This document shows positions 1 through 6,161 of a stretch of DNA of 10,776 bases, piece by piece (the first letter of the stretch is position 1; every line of letters starts with the position of its first letter). The stretch spans positions 1 to 10,776 of the forward strand of contig JAUYHR010000110.1 of NCBI GenBank assembly GCA_030689875.1, in the 5' to 3' direction. The position numbers and the translations under genes were made by a program. The notes beneath the pieces were generated by a model. It was not told the origin of the DNA. It ran no database searches and worked only from the letters and a program-made list of their open reading frames with translations. This DNA is from Nanobdellota archaeon. GTDB taxonomy: Archaea; Nanobdellota; Nanobdellia; Pacearchaeales; GW2011-AR1.

Positions 1-1318
1 ATTTATCGCAATAAATAATTGGAATTGGAGTTCCCCAGTATCTCTGACGGGAAATCAACCAATCCCTTAATTTATATTGAACAACTTCTCTGCCCAATTT
101 TTTCTTTTCTAAAAATTTTGTAATTTTTTTCTTTGCATCATTATTTTCTAAATCACTAAATTCCCCGGAATCAATTAAATTCCCCTGACCAATGTAAGCC
201 TCTGAAATTTGTCCGTTTCTTTCATAAATTTCATATTCTTTAGGTTCTATGACGACTCTAATTTTGAGCCCATATTTTTCAGCGAACTTAAAATCCCTTG
301 GATCATGCGCAGGAACAGCCATAACCATTCCAGAACCATAATCAGCGACGACAAAATTCCCCGCATAAATTGGAATTTTTTCATTATTAATTGGATTTAT
401 CGCATAGCTTCCTGTAAAAACTCCGTCTTTTTCTAAAAATTCCAATTCCTTTTCTGAAACGCTTTTTAATTTTTTTAAAAATTCTTCTTCTTTTTGCTTT
501 TGTTTTTTTGTAACAAGCTCCATTAGTTCTGGATGCTGCGCGGAAATAACCATAAAAGTTACTCCATAAATTGTATCCGGTCTCGTCGTGAAAATCGGCC
601 ATTTTTTCCCATTCACATTAAATATAATTTCTGTTCCATAAGATTTTCCAATCCAATTTTTTTGCATCGCCTTAGTTCTTTGAGGCCAGTCTAATTCATC
701 AATTTTATCAAGCAATTCATCTGCATAATTTGTGATTTTAAAAAACCACTGCTCCAAATGTTTAATTTCAACTTTTGTATCTTCGTGCCTCCAGCATTTT
801 CCGTCGTGAACTTGCTCATTTGCCAAAACGCTTTTGCATTTTGAACACCAATTTACAGGAGCTTTTTTTCTGTAAGCAATTTTCTTTTCAAGCATTTTAA
901 GAAAAATCCACTGATCCCATTTATAATAAGAAGGAGACGCGGTATTAATCATTCTGCTCCAATCATAACTCAGCCCGAGGAGCTTTTGCTGTTTTATAAA
1001 ATTAGAAATTGATTTATTTGTATAATTTTCCGGATGCGTATTTACTTTAATTGCTGCATTTTCTGCTGGAAGCCCGAGAGCATCGTAACCCATTGGATAG
1101 AGAACATTAAAACCCTGCATTCTTTTGAATCTTGCATAAACATCTCCAATAACATAATTTAAAGCATGTCCCATATGCAACCCTTCTCCCGACGGATAAG
1201 GGAACATTTCAAGAATATAATATTTTTCTCTTTTTGATTTGTTCAGAACATGAAAAACTTCCTCTTCTTCCCATTTATCCTGCCATTTTTTTTCAATGGC
1301 TTTAAAATCAACCCCCAT
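1..1318 (-). CDS. leuS: Leucyl-tRNA synthetase, bacterial type, N-terminal part (cut by window edge)
   Basis: Charges tRNA-Leu in the cytoplasm. The frame opens with ATG at 1318 and stays open for 439 codons to the window edge, so the rest of the catalytic core (KMSKS) and the anticodon-binding domain lie outside. Visible in order: FPYPSG then the class I HIGH-type signature HMGH at residues 48-51; NVLYPMGYDALGLPAENAA; a zinc module with C158, C161, C175 and H178; MQKNWIGKSYG; the CP1 editing domain with TTRPDT (244-249) and MAVPAHDPRD (333-342); then LRDWLISRQRYWG near the edge. CP1 follows the zinc module, and the DALGLPAENAA wording is that of bacterial LeuRS, not the archaeal/eukaryal form. 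The start is supported by a TATA box centred 26.5 nt upstream. It is divergent from endA. Family assignment is firm; bacterial ancestry is inferred from motif wording and domain order. Confidence 0.96.
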   Translation of the reverse strand, partial: MGVDFKAIEKKWQDKWEEEEVFHVLNKSKREKYYILEMFPYPSGEGLHMGHALNYVIGDVYARFKRMQGFNVLYPMGYDALGLPAENAAIKVNTHPENYTNKSISNFIKQQKLLGLSYDWSRMINTASPSYYKWDQWIFLKMLEKKIAYRKKAPVNWCSKCKSVLANEQVHDGKCWRHEDTKVEIKHLEQWFFKITNYADELLDKIDELDWPQRTKAMQKNWIGKSYGTEIIFNVNGKKWPIFTTRPDTIYGVTFMVISAQHPELMELVTKKQKQKEEEFLKKLKSVSEKELEFLEKDGVFTGSYAINPINNEKIPIYAGNFVVADYGSGMVMAVPAHDPRDFKFAEKYGLKIRVVIEPKEYEIYERNGQISEAYIGQGNLIDSGEFSDLENNDAKKKITKFLEKKKLGREVVQYKLRDWLISRQRYWGTPIPIIYCDK

Positions 1319-1341
1319 ATTAATTTAAGCAGTTAGCAACT

Positions 1342-1347
1342 TTTAAA
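1342..1347. promoter_or_regulatory. Palindromic TATA box shared by leuS and endA
   Basis: TTTAAA, inside CTTTTAAATAT, is its own reverse complement. Its midpoint (1344.5) is exactly 26.5 nt from the A of the leuS ATG (1318, minus) and 26.5 nt from the A of the endA ATG (1371, plus). This is the distance expected for archaeal TATA-to-start in leaderless transcripts, so one TBP site could serve both genes. There is no room for a second box in the 52-nt gap other than weaker AT-rich stretches. Confidence 0.75.
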
Positions 1348-1370
1348 TATTCCCTTAATATAAATATTTC

Positions 1371-1889
1371 ATGAATAAAATAAAATCTTATCTAATAGGA
1401 GAAACAATCTCTACAAATGAAAATGAAGCATTTGGTTTGTATAAAAAAAGCGCTTTCGGCGAGCCTGTTGGAGAAAAAATCCAATACACTCTCTCAGAAG
1501 CAATGTTTTTAGTTGAAAAAGAAAAAATAGATGTTTATTATAAAAATAAGAAAATTCCAAGAACAGAACTATTAAAAAAATTTCAAATAATTGAAAAAAA
1601 ATTTTCGATAAAATATCCAGTTTTTAAAGATTTAAGGGAAAAAGGATATGTTGTTAAAACTGCCTTAAAATTCGGGGCAGATTTCAGAATTTATGAAAAG
1701 GGCAGGCACCCGGGGGAAGAGCATGCAAAATGGATTGTTTTTGCAGACCGCGAAACAAATAAAACTTCCTGGCAGGAATTTTCTGCAAAAAATCGCGTTG
1801 CCCATTCAACAAAAAAAAAATTGCTTCTTGCAATTGTCGACGAAGAATCTGATGTAAGTTATTATGAAGTAAATTGGATTAGGCCATAA
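1371..1889 (+). CDS. endA: tRNA-splicing endonuclease EndA
   Basis: Cuts the bulge-helix-bulge motif at intron borders of precursor tRNAs (and some rRNA/mRNA precursors), leaving 2',3'-cyclic phosphate ends. At 172 aa it is the size of the homotetrameric archaeal form (about 180 aa). The N-terminal alpha/beta domain (about 1-80) is followed by the catalytic domain with FGADFRIYEKGRHPGEEHAK and AHSTKKKLLLAIVDEE. Y108, H118 and K149 have the family spacing of the Tyr-His-Lys triad (10 and 31 residues apart). The end (SYYEV) is also typical. The ATG at 1371 sits 26.5 nt from the TATA midpoint, so the mRNA is probably leaderless. It is divergent from leuS, and the next gene starts 35 nt downstream with its own TATA box. 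Confidence 0.96.
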   Translation: MNKIKSYLIGETISTNENEAFGLYKKSAFGEPVGEKIQYTLSEAMFLVEKEKIDVYYKNKKIPRTELLKKFQIIEKKFSIKYPVFKDLREKGYVVKTALKFGADFRIYEKGRHPGEEHAKWIVFADRETNKTSWQEFSAKNRVAHSTKKKLLLAIVDEESDVSYYEVNWIRP

Positions 1890-1892
1890 TAA

Positions 1893-1900
1893 TATTTATA
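1893..1900 (+). promoter_or_regulatory. TATA box for the winged-helix gene at 1924
   Basis: TATTTATA, centred about 27.5 nt before the ATG at 1924 and just after the endA stop. It implies separate, leaderless transcription of the downstream gene. Confidence 0.55.
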
Positions 1901-1923
1901 ATCTCATTAACACTTTTTTTATT

Positions 1924-2880
1924 ATGCTCCAACCTCAACAAGACCATCTTCAGGTAAAAGAAAAAATAATTTCATTTATAGGAATGAGGGGTCCAAGCCT
2001 TCCAGTGCATATTGGAAAAGAAATTAACACGAGCATTCTTTTTACTTCTGCATTTTTATCTGAATTAGTATCGGAAAAAAGATTAAAGATAAGCAATTTA
2101 AATGTCGGAAATTCTCATTTATATTTTATTCCGGGAAGCGAGCCACTTTTAGAAGGATTTTCACAGCACTTAAAAAGCAAAGAAAAAGAAGCTTTTGAAT
2201 TATTAAAACAAAAAAGAGTATTAAAAGATTCTGAACAGCATCCGGCGATAAGAGTGGCGATTAGAGAAATAAAAGATTTTGCAATTCCTTTTAAAAAAGA
2301 CGACCAACTTTACTGGAAATATTTGATGGTTTCTGATCAGGAACTTATAAATAAAATTAAAGACCTGCCGGCGATAAGGGAAGTTAAAAAACAATTTGGC
2401 CCCAATGGGGTCTCCTCTGGAGAAGCTGAGAAAAAAGAGCCAATAATTTCAGAACAAATAATTTTTTCTAAAAAAGAAAAACCAGAAGAAAAGGAAACAA
2501 TAAAAGATAAGAAAAAAATAATTAAAAAAGAAAACCGCCCAAGCGTAGTCGGTTTAAAGAAAAAAATTCCTCAGAAGAAAGGAGATAAATTTTTTAATAA
2601 AGTAAAAGAATTTCTATCAAAAAGCCAAATTGAAATCTTAGATATTGAAGATGCCAGCAAAGATAATTTAGTTTTAAGAATAAAAATAAATAACAAAGAA
2701 AAATTATTAGTTGCTTATAACAAAAAGAAAATAGATGAAAGCGACATCATTAAAGCATACAAAAAATCTTCAGAATTAGCTCTTGAATATATGATTCTTA
2801 GTCTGGGAGAGCCATCCAAGAAATTAAATGAATTTATTGAAGCTGTAAAAGGTTTGGATGGAATTGAGAAGATAGAATAA
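1924..2880 (+). CDS. Unassigned protein: N-terminal winged-helix-like domain, charged linker, C-terminal alpha/beta domain
   Basis: I do not recognise a characterised family. Residues about 10-75 read like a winged helix: a helix (VKEKIISFI), a helix-turn-helix-like stretch (LPVHIGKEI, then TSAFLSELVSEKRLKIS) and a strand-wing ending LYFIPG. Residues 85-160 are helical with HPAIRVAIREIKDFAIPF. Residues 165-225 are a low-complexity Lys/Glu linker. Residues 222-318 form a compact region (FFNKVKEFL, NLVLRIKINNKEKLLVAY, KKIDESDIIKAYKKSSEL) whose strand-strand-helix order recalls restriction-endonuclease-like or other nucleic-acid-binding folds, but no catalytic triad is clear. No signal peptide or membrane segment is seen, so it is probably cytoplasmic and nucleic-acid-associated (inference). 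It lies between endA and eS17, each with its own promoter. A GC-rich hairpin-forming stretch encodes the start of the linker. Confidence 0.85.
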   Translation: MLQPQQDHLQVKEKIISFIGMRGPSLPVHIGKEINTSILFTSAFLSELVSEKRLKISNLNVGNSHLYFIPGSEPLLEGFSQHLKSKEKEAFELLKQKRVLKDSEQHPAIRVAIREIKDFAIPFKKDDQLYWKYLMVSDQELINKIKDLPAIREVKKQFGPNGVSSGEAEKKEPIISEQIIFSKKEKPEEKETIKDKKKIIKKENRPSVVGLKKKIPQKKGDKFFNKVKEFLSKSQIEILDIEDASKDNLVLRIKINNKEKLLVAYNKKKIDESDIIKAYKKSSELALEYMILSLGEPSKKLNEFIEAVKGLDGIEKIE

Positions 2881-2888
2881 TTTAAAAA
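2881..2888 (+). promoter_or_regulatory. TATA box for eS17
   Basis: TTTAAAAA begins right after the stop codon of the upstream gene. Its TTTAAA core is centred 26.5 nt before the eS17 ATG at 2910, consistent with a leaderless mRNA. Confidence 0.6.
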
Positions 2889-2909
2889 CACTCAAAAAGA
2901 TTTATTAAC

Positions 2910-3119
2910 ATGGGAAAAATAAAAACAAAACTGGTAAAAAGAACTTCAAGGGCTTTGCTTAAAGAAGGTGTTGAATTTAGCGAAGATTTTACAAAAAATA
3001 AAAGAATACTTGGAAGCACAATGCCCAGCAAGAAAATTAGAAATCAGATAGCAGGATATTTATCAAGATTAAAAAAATTTGAAGCTAAAAAGAAAGCTGA
3101 ATTAGCGGTTAGTGCGTAA
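2910..3119 (+). CDS. rps17e: Small-subunit ribosomal protein eS17 (S17e)
   Basis: Component of the 30S subunit found only in archaea and eukaryotes. At 69 aa it matches the short archaeal form. It opens MGKIKTKLVKRTSRALL, the family N-terminus (GKIR...KRT...L), has the acidic centre FSEDFTKNK, and ends with the conserved helix KKIRNQIAGYLSRLKK, followed by a Lys/Ala-rich tail. The start is fixed by the motif and by a TATA box about 26 nt upstream. The stop lies 35 nt before the tRNA gene, which has its own TATA-like box. This gene is a marker that the window is archaeal. Confidence 0.95.
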   Translation: MGKIKTKLVKRTSRALLKEGVEFSEDFTKNKRILGSTMPSKKIRNQIAGYLSRLKKFEAKKKAELAVSA

Positions 3120-3122
3120 ACT

Positions 3123-3130
3123 TTTAAATA
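3123..3130 (+). promoter_or_regulatory. TATA box for the tRNA gene
   Basis: TTTAAATA lies a few bases after the eS17 stop, centred about 28.5 nt before the mature tRNA 5' end. This implies little or no 5' leader. Confidence 0.55.
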
Positions 3131-3154
3131 GAATTCTTTTAATATTTTTAACAA

Positions 3155-3226
3155 GGCTCTGTAGCTCAGTGTCAGAGCGCTGCTCTCATGAGGCGGAGGT
3201 CGAGGGTTAAATTCCCTCCAGAGCCA
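3155..3226 (+). tRNA. tRNA with CAU anticodon (elongator Met or Ile2), atypical D and T loops
   Basis: A full cloverleaf of 72 nt folds by eye: acceptor GGCTCTG/CAGAGCC, U8 A9, D stem GCTC/GAGC, anticodon stem CTGCT/GGCGG (two G-U pairs), loop CTCATGA with anticodon CAT at 3187-3189, variable loop AGGTC, T stem GAGGG/CCCTC, discriminator A73. No CCA is encoded and there is no intron. G1-C72 and the absence of the three G-C pairs in the anticodon stem argue against initiator tRNA. Elongator Met and Ile2 (agmatidine-modified C34) cannot be separated by eye. Three oddities: D loop AGTGTCA has U where G19 is expected, T loop TTAAATT has A where C56 is expected (a compensated U19-A56), and position 37 is G although CAU tRNAs usually carry t6A37. 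The gene may still be functional, because all stems pair. Confidence 0.88.
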
Positions 3227-3281
3227 TTACCTTCCAACGCCACGGGCAAGACGCAATGAAAAAGTTAGAATCTCCTATTAA

Positions 3282-4079
3282 TCAGAATAAATTTTTAAAA
3301 TTAAAAAAGGAGATTTTATTTTTTTGTGCTATTTTTATAGCGTCATATCTGGGTTTATAACCCAATTCTTTTTTAGCTTTAGAGATATCTAACTTTTTAA
3401 TTTTATTATCAGATAAAGCGTTGTAAACACCAAATTTTATTTTATTATTTTTTATAGCACATTCAATTATCTGTAATGCATCATCAATAAGGATGGCCAC
3501 GCAAGGGTGAGGCCAATGACCATCTTCAAATGATTTCAAAGATAGATGTTTTTCATCTTCATAAGGGACAATCCATCCAAATCTAAATGCGATAAAGGAT
3601 ATATCTTTTTGAGAATAATATGCCCCTAAAGATTCTCCAAAAGCCTTGGAAACACCATATTTGTACTTTGGAAAGGAAACTACTTCTTCGGAAATATTTT
3701 TTCCCTTTAATCCATTAACAACATTTATACTGCTAGCAAAAATTATCTTCTTACATCCATTTTTATAAGCCTCATCAAATAAATTATATAACCCAATTAT
3801 GTTTATAGGCAAAAGTTTTTCCCAAGGAGCTTTCCTATTAACTTCAGCTCCAAAATGCAAAACACAATCTATTTTATTTTCTTTAAATATTTTCCTCACG
3901 CATTTTTTATCGGAAAGATCACATATGTAAAAAGGAAAATCTGATTTGTACTTTAATTTTTTATGGTCTGTCAAAACCAAAGAATGCCTTTTTAAATTTT
4001 GGGCTACGAAACTACCAAGCATTCCTGACGAACCCGTAATAAGTATTGTCTTTTTATTCATTTTATTGCTACCCCACAT
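3282..4079 (-). CDS. NAD-dependent epimerase/dehydratase (extended SDR), uronate-dehydrogenase-like
   Basis: Predicted NAD(P)-dependent sugar or sugar-acid dehydrogenase/epimerase with a Rossmann fold, 265 aa. The nucleotide-binding loop is G16-SS-G19-ML-G22. D38 at the end of strand 2 suggests NAD rather than NADP. LHFGAEV corresponds to the family strand-4 motif, S116/S117 in IIFASS supply the catalytic Ser, and Y141-x3-K145 (YGVSK) is the catalytic pair. The phrases NIIGLYNLFDEA, SKAFGESLGAYY, FRFGWIVP and the late FGVYNALSDN resemble uronate dehydrogenase, so oxidation of a hexuronic acid is one possibility; nucleotide-sugar epimerisation is another. The ATG at 4079 is supported by a TATA midpoint 24.5 nt upstream; an internal ATG at 4061 (MNKKTILITG) is the alternative. 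It diverges from the phosphatase-like gene and may belong with it to an inserted cassette. Confidence 0.88.
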   Translation of the reverse strand: MWGSNKMNKKTILITGSSGMLGSFVAQNLKRHSLVLTDHKKLKYKSDFPFYICDLSDKKCVRKIFKENKIDCVLHFGAEVNRKAPWEKLLPINIIGLYNLFDEAYKNGCKKIIFASSINVVNGLKGKNISEEVVSFPKYKYGVSKAFGESLGAYYSQKDISFIAFRFGWIVPYEDEKHLSLKSFEDGHWPHPCVAILIDDALQIIECAIKNNKIKFGVYNALSDNKIKKLDISKAKKELGYKPRYDAIKIAQKNKISFFNFKNLF

Positions 4080-4100
4080 AATATAAGATAAGAAAACATA

Positions 4101-4106
4101 TTTAAA
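4101..4106. promoter_or_regulatory. Palindromic TATA box shared by the SDR and phosphatase-like genes
   Basis: TTTAAA, within ATATTTAAATTTA. Its midpoint (4103.5) is exactly 24.5 nt from the SDR ATG (4079, minus) and 24.5 nt from the ATG at 4128 (plus). The symmetry supports 4128, rather than 4116, as the plus-strand start and 4079 as the minus-strand start. Confidence 0.7.
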
Positions 4107-4127
4107 TTTATTTAAATGCTAAAATAT

Positions 4128-4517
4128 ATGAACATTCTCTTTATTTGCAAATTCAATAGATACAGAAGCAAAGCTGCTGAAGCTTATTTTAATAAAATTA
4201 ACAAAAATAAAAATTTCAAAGCAAAATCTGCTGGGCTAATTAGAGGAGAGCCAATAAATAAAAAAGTGACTAAGATTCTTGAAAAAATTGGAGTAGCCCC
4301 TAAAGGAAAACCGCGAGGATTAGACAGAGAAATCTTAAAATGGCAGGACATTCTTGTAATTGTAGGAGATAATGTTCCCCCCTCTATTTTTAAAGATAAA
4401 CGAATATCTGGGAAAAAATTAATTGTTTGGAAAATTAACGAAGGAAATAATAGTATAAATCTAATAAAAAGGAAAGTTGAGAAGTTAGTTAAGGATTTGA
4501 AATCTAAAGATGAATGA
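4128..4517 (+). CDS. Low-molecular-weight protein-tyrosine-phosphatase/arsenate-reductase-like protein
   Basis: Resembles the low-molecular-weight phosphatase fold (tyrosine phosphatases and thioredoxin-linked arsenate reductases). From the ATG at 4128 the product has 129 aa and opens MNILFICKFNRYRSKAAEA. This contains the phosphate-binding loop C-x5-R-S with C7, R13 and S14 after a hydrophobic strand. AKSAGL and the later DILVIVGDN also fit the family. An in-frame ATG at 4116 would add four residues but lies only 12.5 nt from the TATA midpoint, so 4128 is preferred. Oddity: the segment where the family carries an Asp-Pro pair with the general-acid Asp (after VWKI) reads NEGNN, so the acid seems lost or replaced by the Glu. 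It may bind phosphorylated ligands or act slowly. The gene diverges from the SDR gene and ends just before a tRNA-like fragment. Confidence 0.8.
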   Translation: MNILFICKFNRYRSKAAEAYFNKINKNKNFKAKSAGLIRGEPINKKVTKILEKIGVAPKGKPRGLDREILKWQDILVIVGDNVPPSIFKDKRISGKKLIVWKINEGNNSINLIKRKVEKLVKDLKSKDE

Positions 4518-4529
4518 AAAAATTACGAG

Positions 4530-4571
4530 TGCAGACGGGAGCAGGGAGTTAAATTCTCCCCGAAGCCATTA
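4530..4571 (+). pseudogene. tRNA 3'-half-like fragment
   Basis: A T arm with a perfect 5-bp stem (GGGAG/CTCCC at 4544-4548 and 4556-4560) and the same unusual loop TTAAATT as the tRNA at 3155. It is followed by CGAAGCC, a discriminator-like A and TTA, again as after that tRNA. By eye the match to the tRNA from the anticodon to past its 3' end is about 30 of 41 columns with one inserted base, and nearly all differences are transitions. Two T-stem pairs differ in a compensated way. No 5' half or TATA box lies just upstream, so this is not a complete tRNA gene. It could be a decayed attachment-site duplication, a remnant of another tRNA, or a separately encoded 3' half. Confidence 0.55.
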
Positions 4572-4616
4572 TAGATTTAATATAATTCTATAAATTGAGA
4601 ATAATAAAATAGCAAA

Positions 4617-6146
4617 TCATTTTTTCCTCGTATTAACAATCTTCCCAAGTTTTGACATATCTTCCCCATCATTAATTGCTTTCCCTAAGGATTCTCTTAA
4701 ATCTTTTATTTTTATTCTAACCTGTTCTGCGTTGTCTCTTATTCTCACTGTAACCTCTTTCTTTTTTAAAGAATCCTCGTCAATAGTAATGCAAAAAAGA
4801 GTCCCTATTTCATCATTGCGCGCATAACGTCGTCCAATACTTCCAGATCTGTCATAAACTGCATTAAAATCTTTTTTTAAATCATAAAAAATTTCTTCTG
4901 AAATTTTTTCAAGCTCTTCCCTTTTTACAATTGGAAAAACAGCGACTTTAACTGGAGCAAGATTTGGATGCAGTCTTAAAACAATGTTTTGTCTTTTCTC
5001 GTCATAAAAATAAGCAAAATTTAATATAGAATAAAAATTTCTGTCAACACCAAAACTCAATTCTAAAACATGAGGTATAAATTTCTCCTTGCTCTCTTCA
5101 TCAAAAAAGGACAGGTTTTCCCCGGAAATTTCTTGGTGACCTTTTAAATCATGATCAGTTCTATAATGCACTCCTCCAATTTCAGTCCAGCCAACAGCAT
5201 CTAAATCCGCTTCCATATCAAAATGATATTTATTATAAAATGCTTTTTCATGTTCATTCAACTGATAAAATCTGAATTTATTTTCTGGAAATCCTAACAC
5301 CTTAAAATAAAATTGCTGGACTTTTGCCATATAATAAATATAAAATTTTGGAATTTTATTTAATAAATTTATACATTTTATTTTTTGTATTCCCTTATCT
5401 CTTTCTCCGCTAAGAACAACATTCAAAAAATAATCTTTAACCTCTTCAAATTTTTCATGCTCACTTATTTTTGCAGGATTAAAAAAAATCTGGAGTTCTG
5501 CTTGAGTAAATGCCCTCTGTCTTAATAAAAAATTTCTCGGAGATAATTCATTTCTGTAAGCTTTGCCAATCAAAGCCAGTCCTAAAGGAAGTTTTTTCCT
5601 CATAACTTCTGACTGAATTTTAAAATTTACATACGGGCTTTGAGCGGTTTCAGGTCTCAAAAAAGCTTTTGCATTATTTCCAAAACCTAATTGCAGGGGA
5701 AACATCATATTAGTAATTTCAACCGATTCAATCTGAGAACCGCAGACGGAACAAAGTATTTTATTTTCTTTTATTTTTTCAAACAATTGTTCAGAAGTAA
5801 GACCTTCAAATCTTTTTTTTAAATTTTTTTCAAGCAAATGATCTGCTCTTTCAATATGCCCTTTTTTGCACTTTGATGCAAAATCATTAAAATTTTTTAA
5901 ATGTCCGCTTGCAACAAAAACTTTTTCAGGCATAATTTCCGACGATTCTATCTCTGCAAAATTATCATCAAGCCCCAAGAAAAAATCTCTCCAAAGATCT
6001 TCAAAATTTCTTTTCAGCAAAACGCCTAAATGCCCATAATCAAAAAGACCAGCCAGCCCCCCATAAATTTCTCCGGAAGCATAAGCAAACCCTTTTCTTT
6101 TGCAAAAAATCGCCATCTCATCTATAGAAACTGATTTTTTTTCCAA
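4617..6146 (-). CDS. glyS: Glycyl-tRNA synthetase, alpha2 type
   Basis: Class II synthetase that charges tRNA-Gly, 509 aa, typical of the archaeal/eukaryal homodimeric form. In order: motif 1 region with EIYGGLAGLFDYGHLG (26-41); a zinc-like set C93, H97, C132, C135; RADHLL; FLRPETAQSPYVNF (162-175); motif 2 with R198-N-E200 and the loop LSPRNFLLRQRAFTQAE; EIGGVHYRTDHDL; motif 3 with ELSFGVDR (362-369); and a C-terminal anticodon-binding domain from about 398 (VAVFPI, GSIGRRYARNDEIGTLFCITID). The first possible start is TTG at 6146; ATG at 6116 (residue 11) is the alternative and would still leave the core intact. No Shine-Dalgarno or well-placed TATA box precedes the TTG, so the start is uncertain. 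It lies 15 nt after the stop of the 71-aa gene, in the same frame, and may be cotranscribed with it. Confidence 0.95.
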   Translation of the reverse strand: MEKKSVSIDEMAIFCKRKGFAYASGEIYGGLAGLFDYGHLGVLLKRNFEDLWRDFFLGLDDNFAEIESSEIMPEKVFVASGHLKNFNDFASKCKKGHIERADHLLEKNLKKRFEGLTSEQLFEKIKENKILCSVCGSQIESVEITNMMFPLQLGFGNNAKAFLRPETAQSPYVNFKIQSEVMRKKLPLGLALIGKAYRNELSPRNFLLRQRAFTQAELQIFFNPAKISEHEKFEEVKDYFLNVVLSGERDKGIQKIKCINLLNKIPKFYIYYMAKVQQFYFKVLGFPENKFRFYQLNEHEKAFYNKYHFDMEADLDAVGWTEIGGVHYRTDHDLKGHQEISGENLSFFDEESKEKFIPHVLELSFGVDRNFYSILNFAYFYDEKRQNIVLRLHPNLAPVKVAVFPIVKREELEKISEEIFYDLKKDFNAVYDRSGSIGRRYARNDEIGTLFCITIDEDSLKKKEVTVRIRDNAEQVRIKIKDLRESLGKAINDGEDMSKLGKIVNTRKK

Positions 6147-6161
6147 AATATTTTTTTCTCT

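Noticed and set aside
209..602. Open frames on both strands within the leuS region
   Set aside because: The leuS frame shows conserved editing-domain motifs across this stretch, so the others are shadows.
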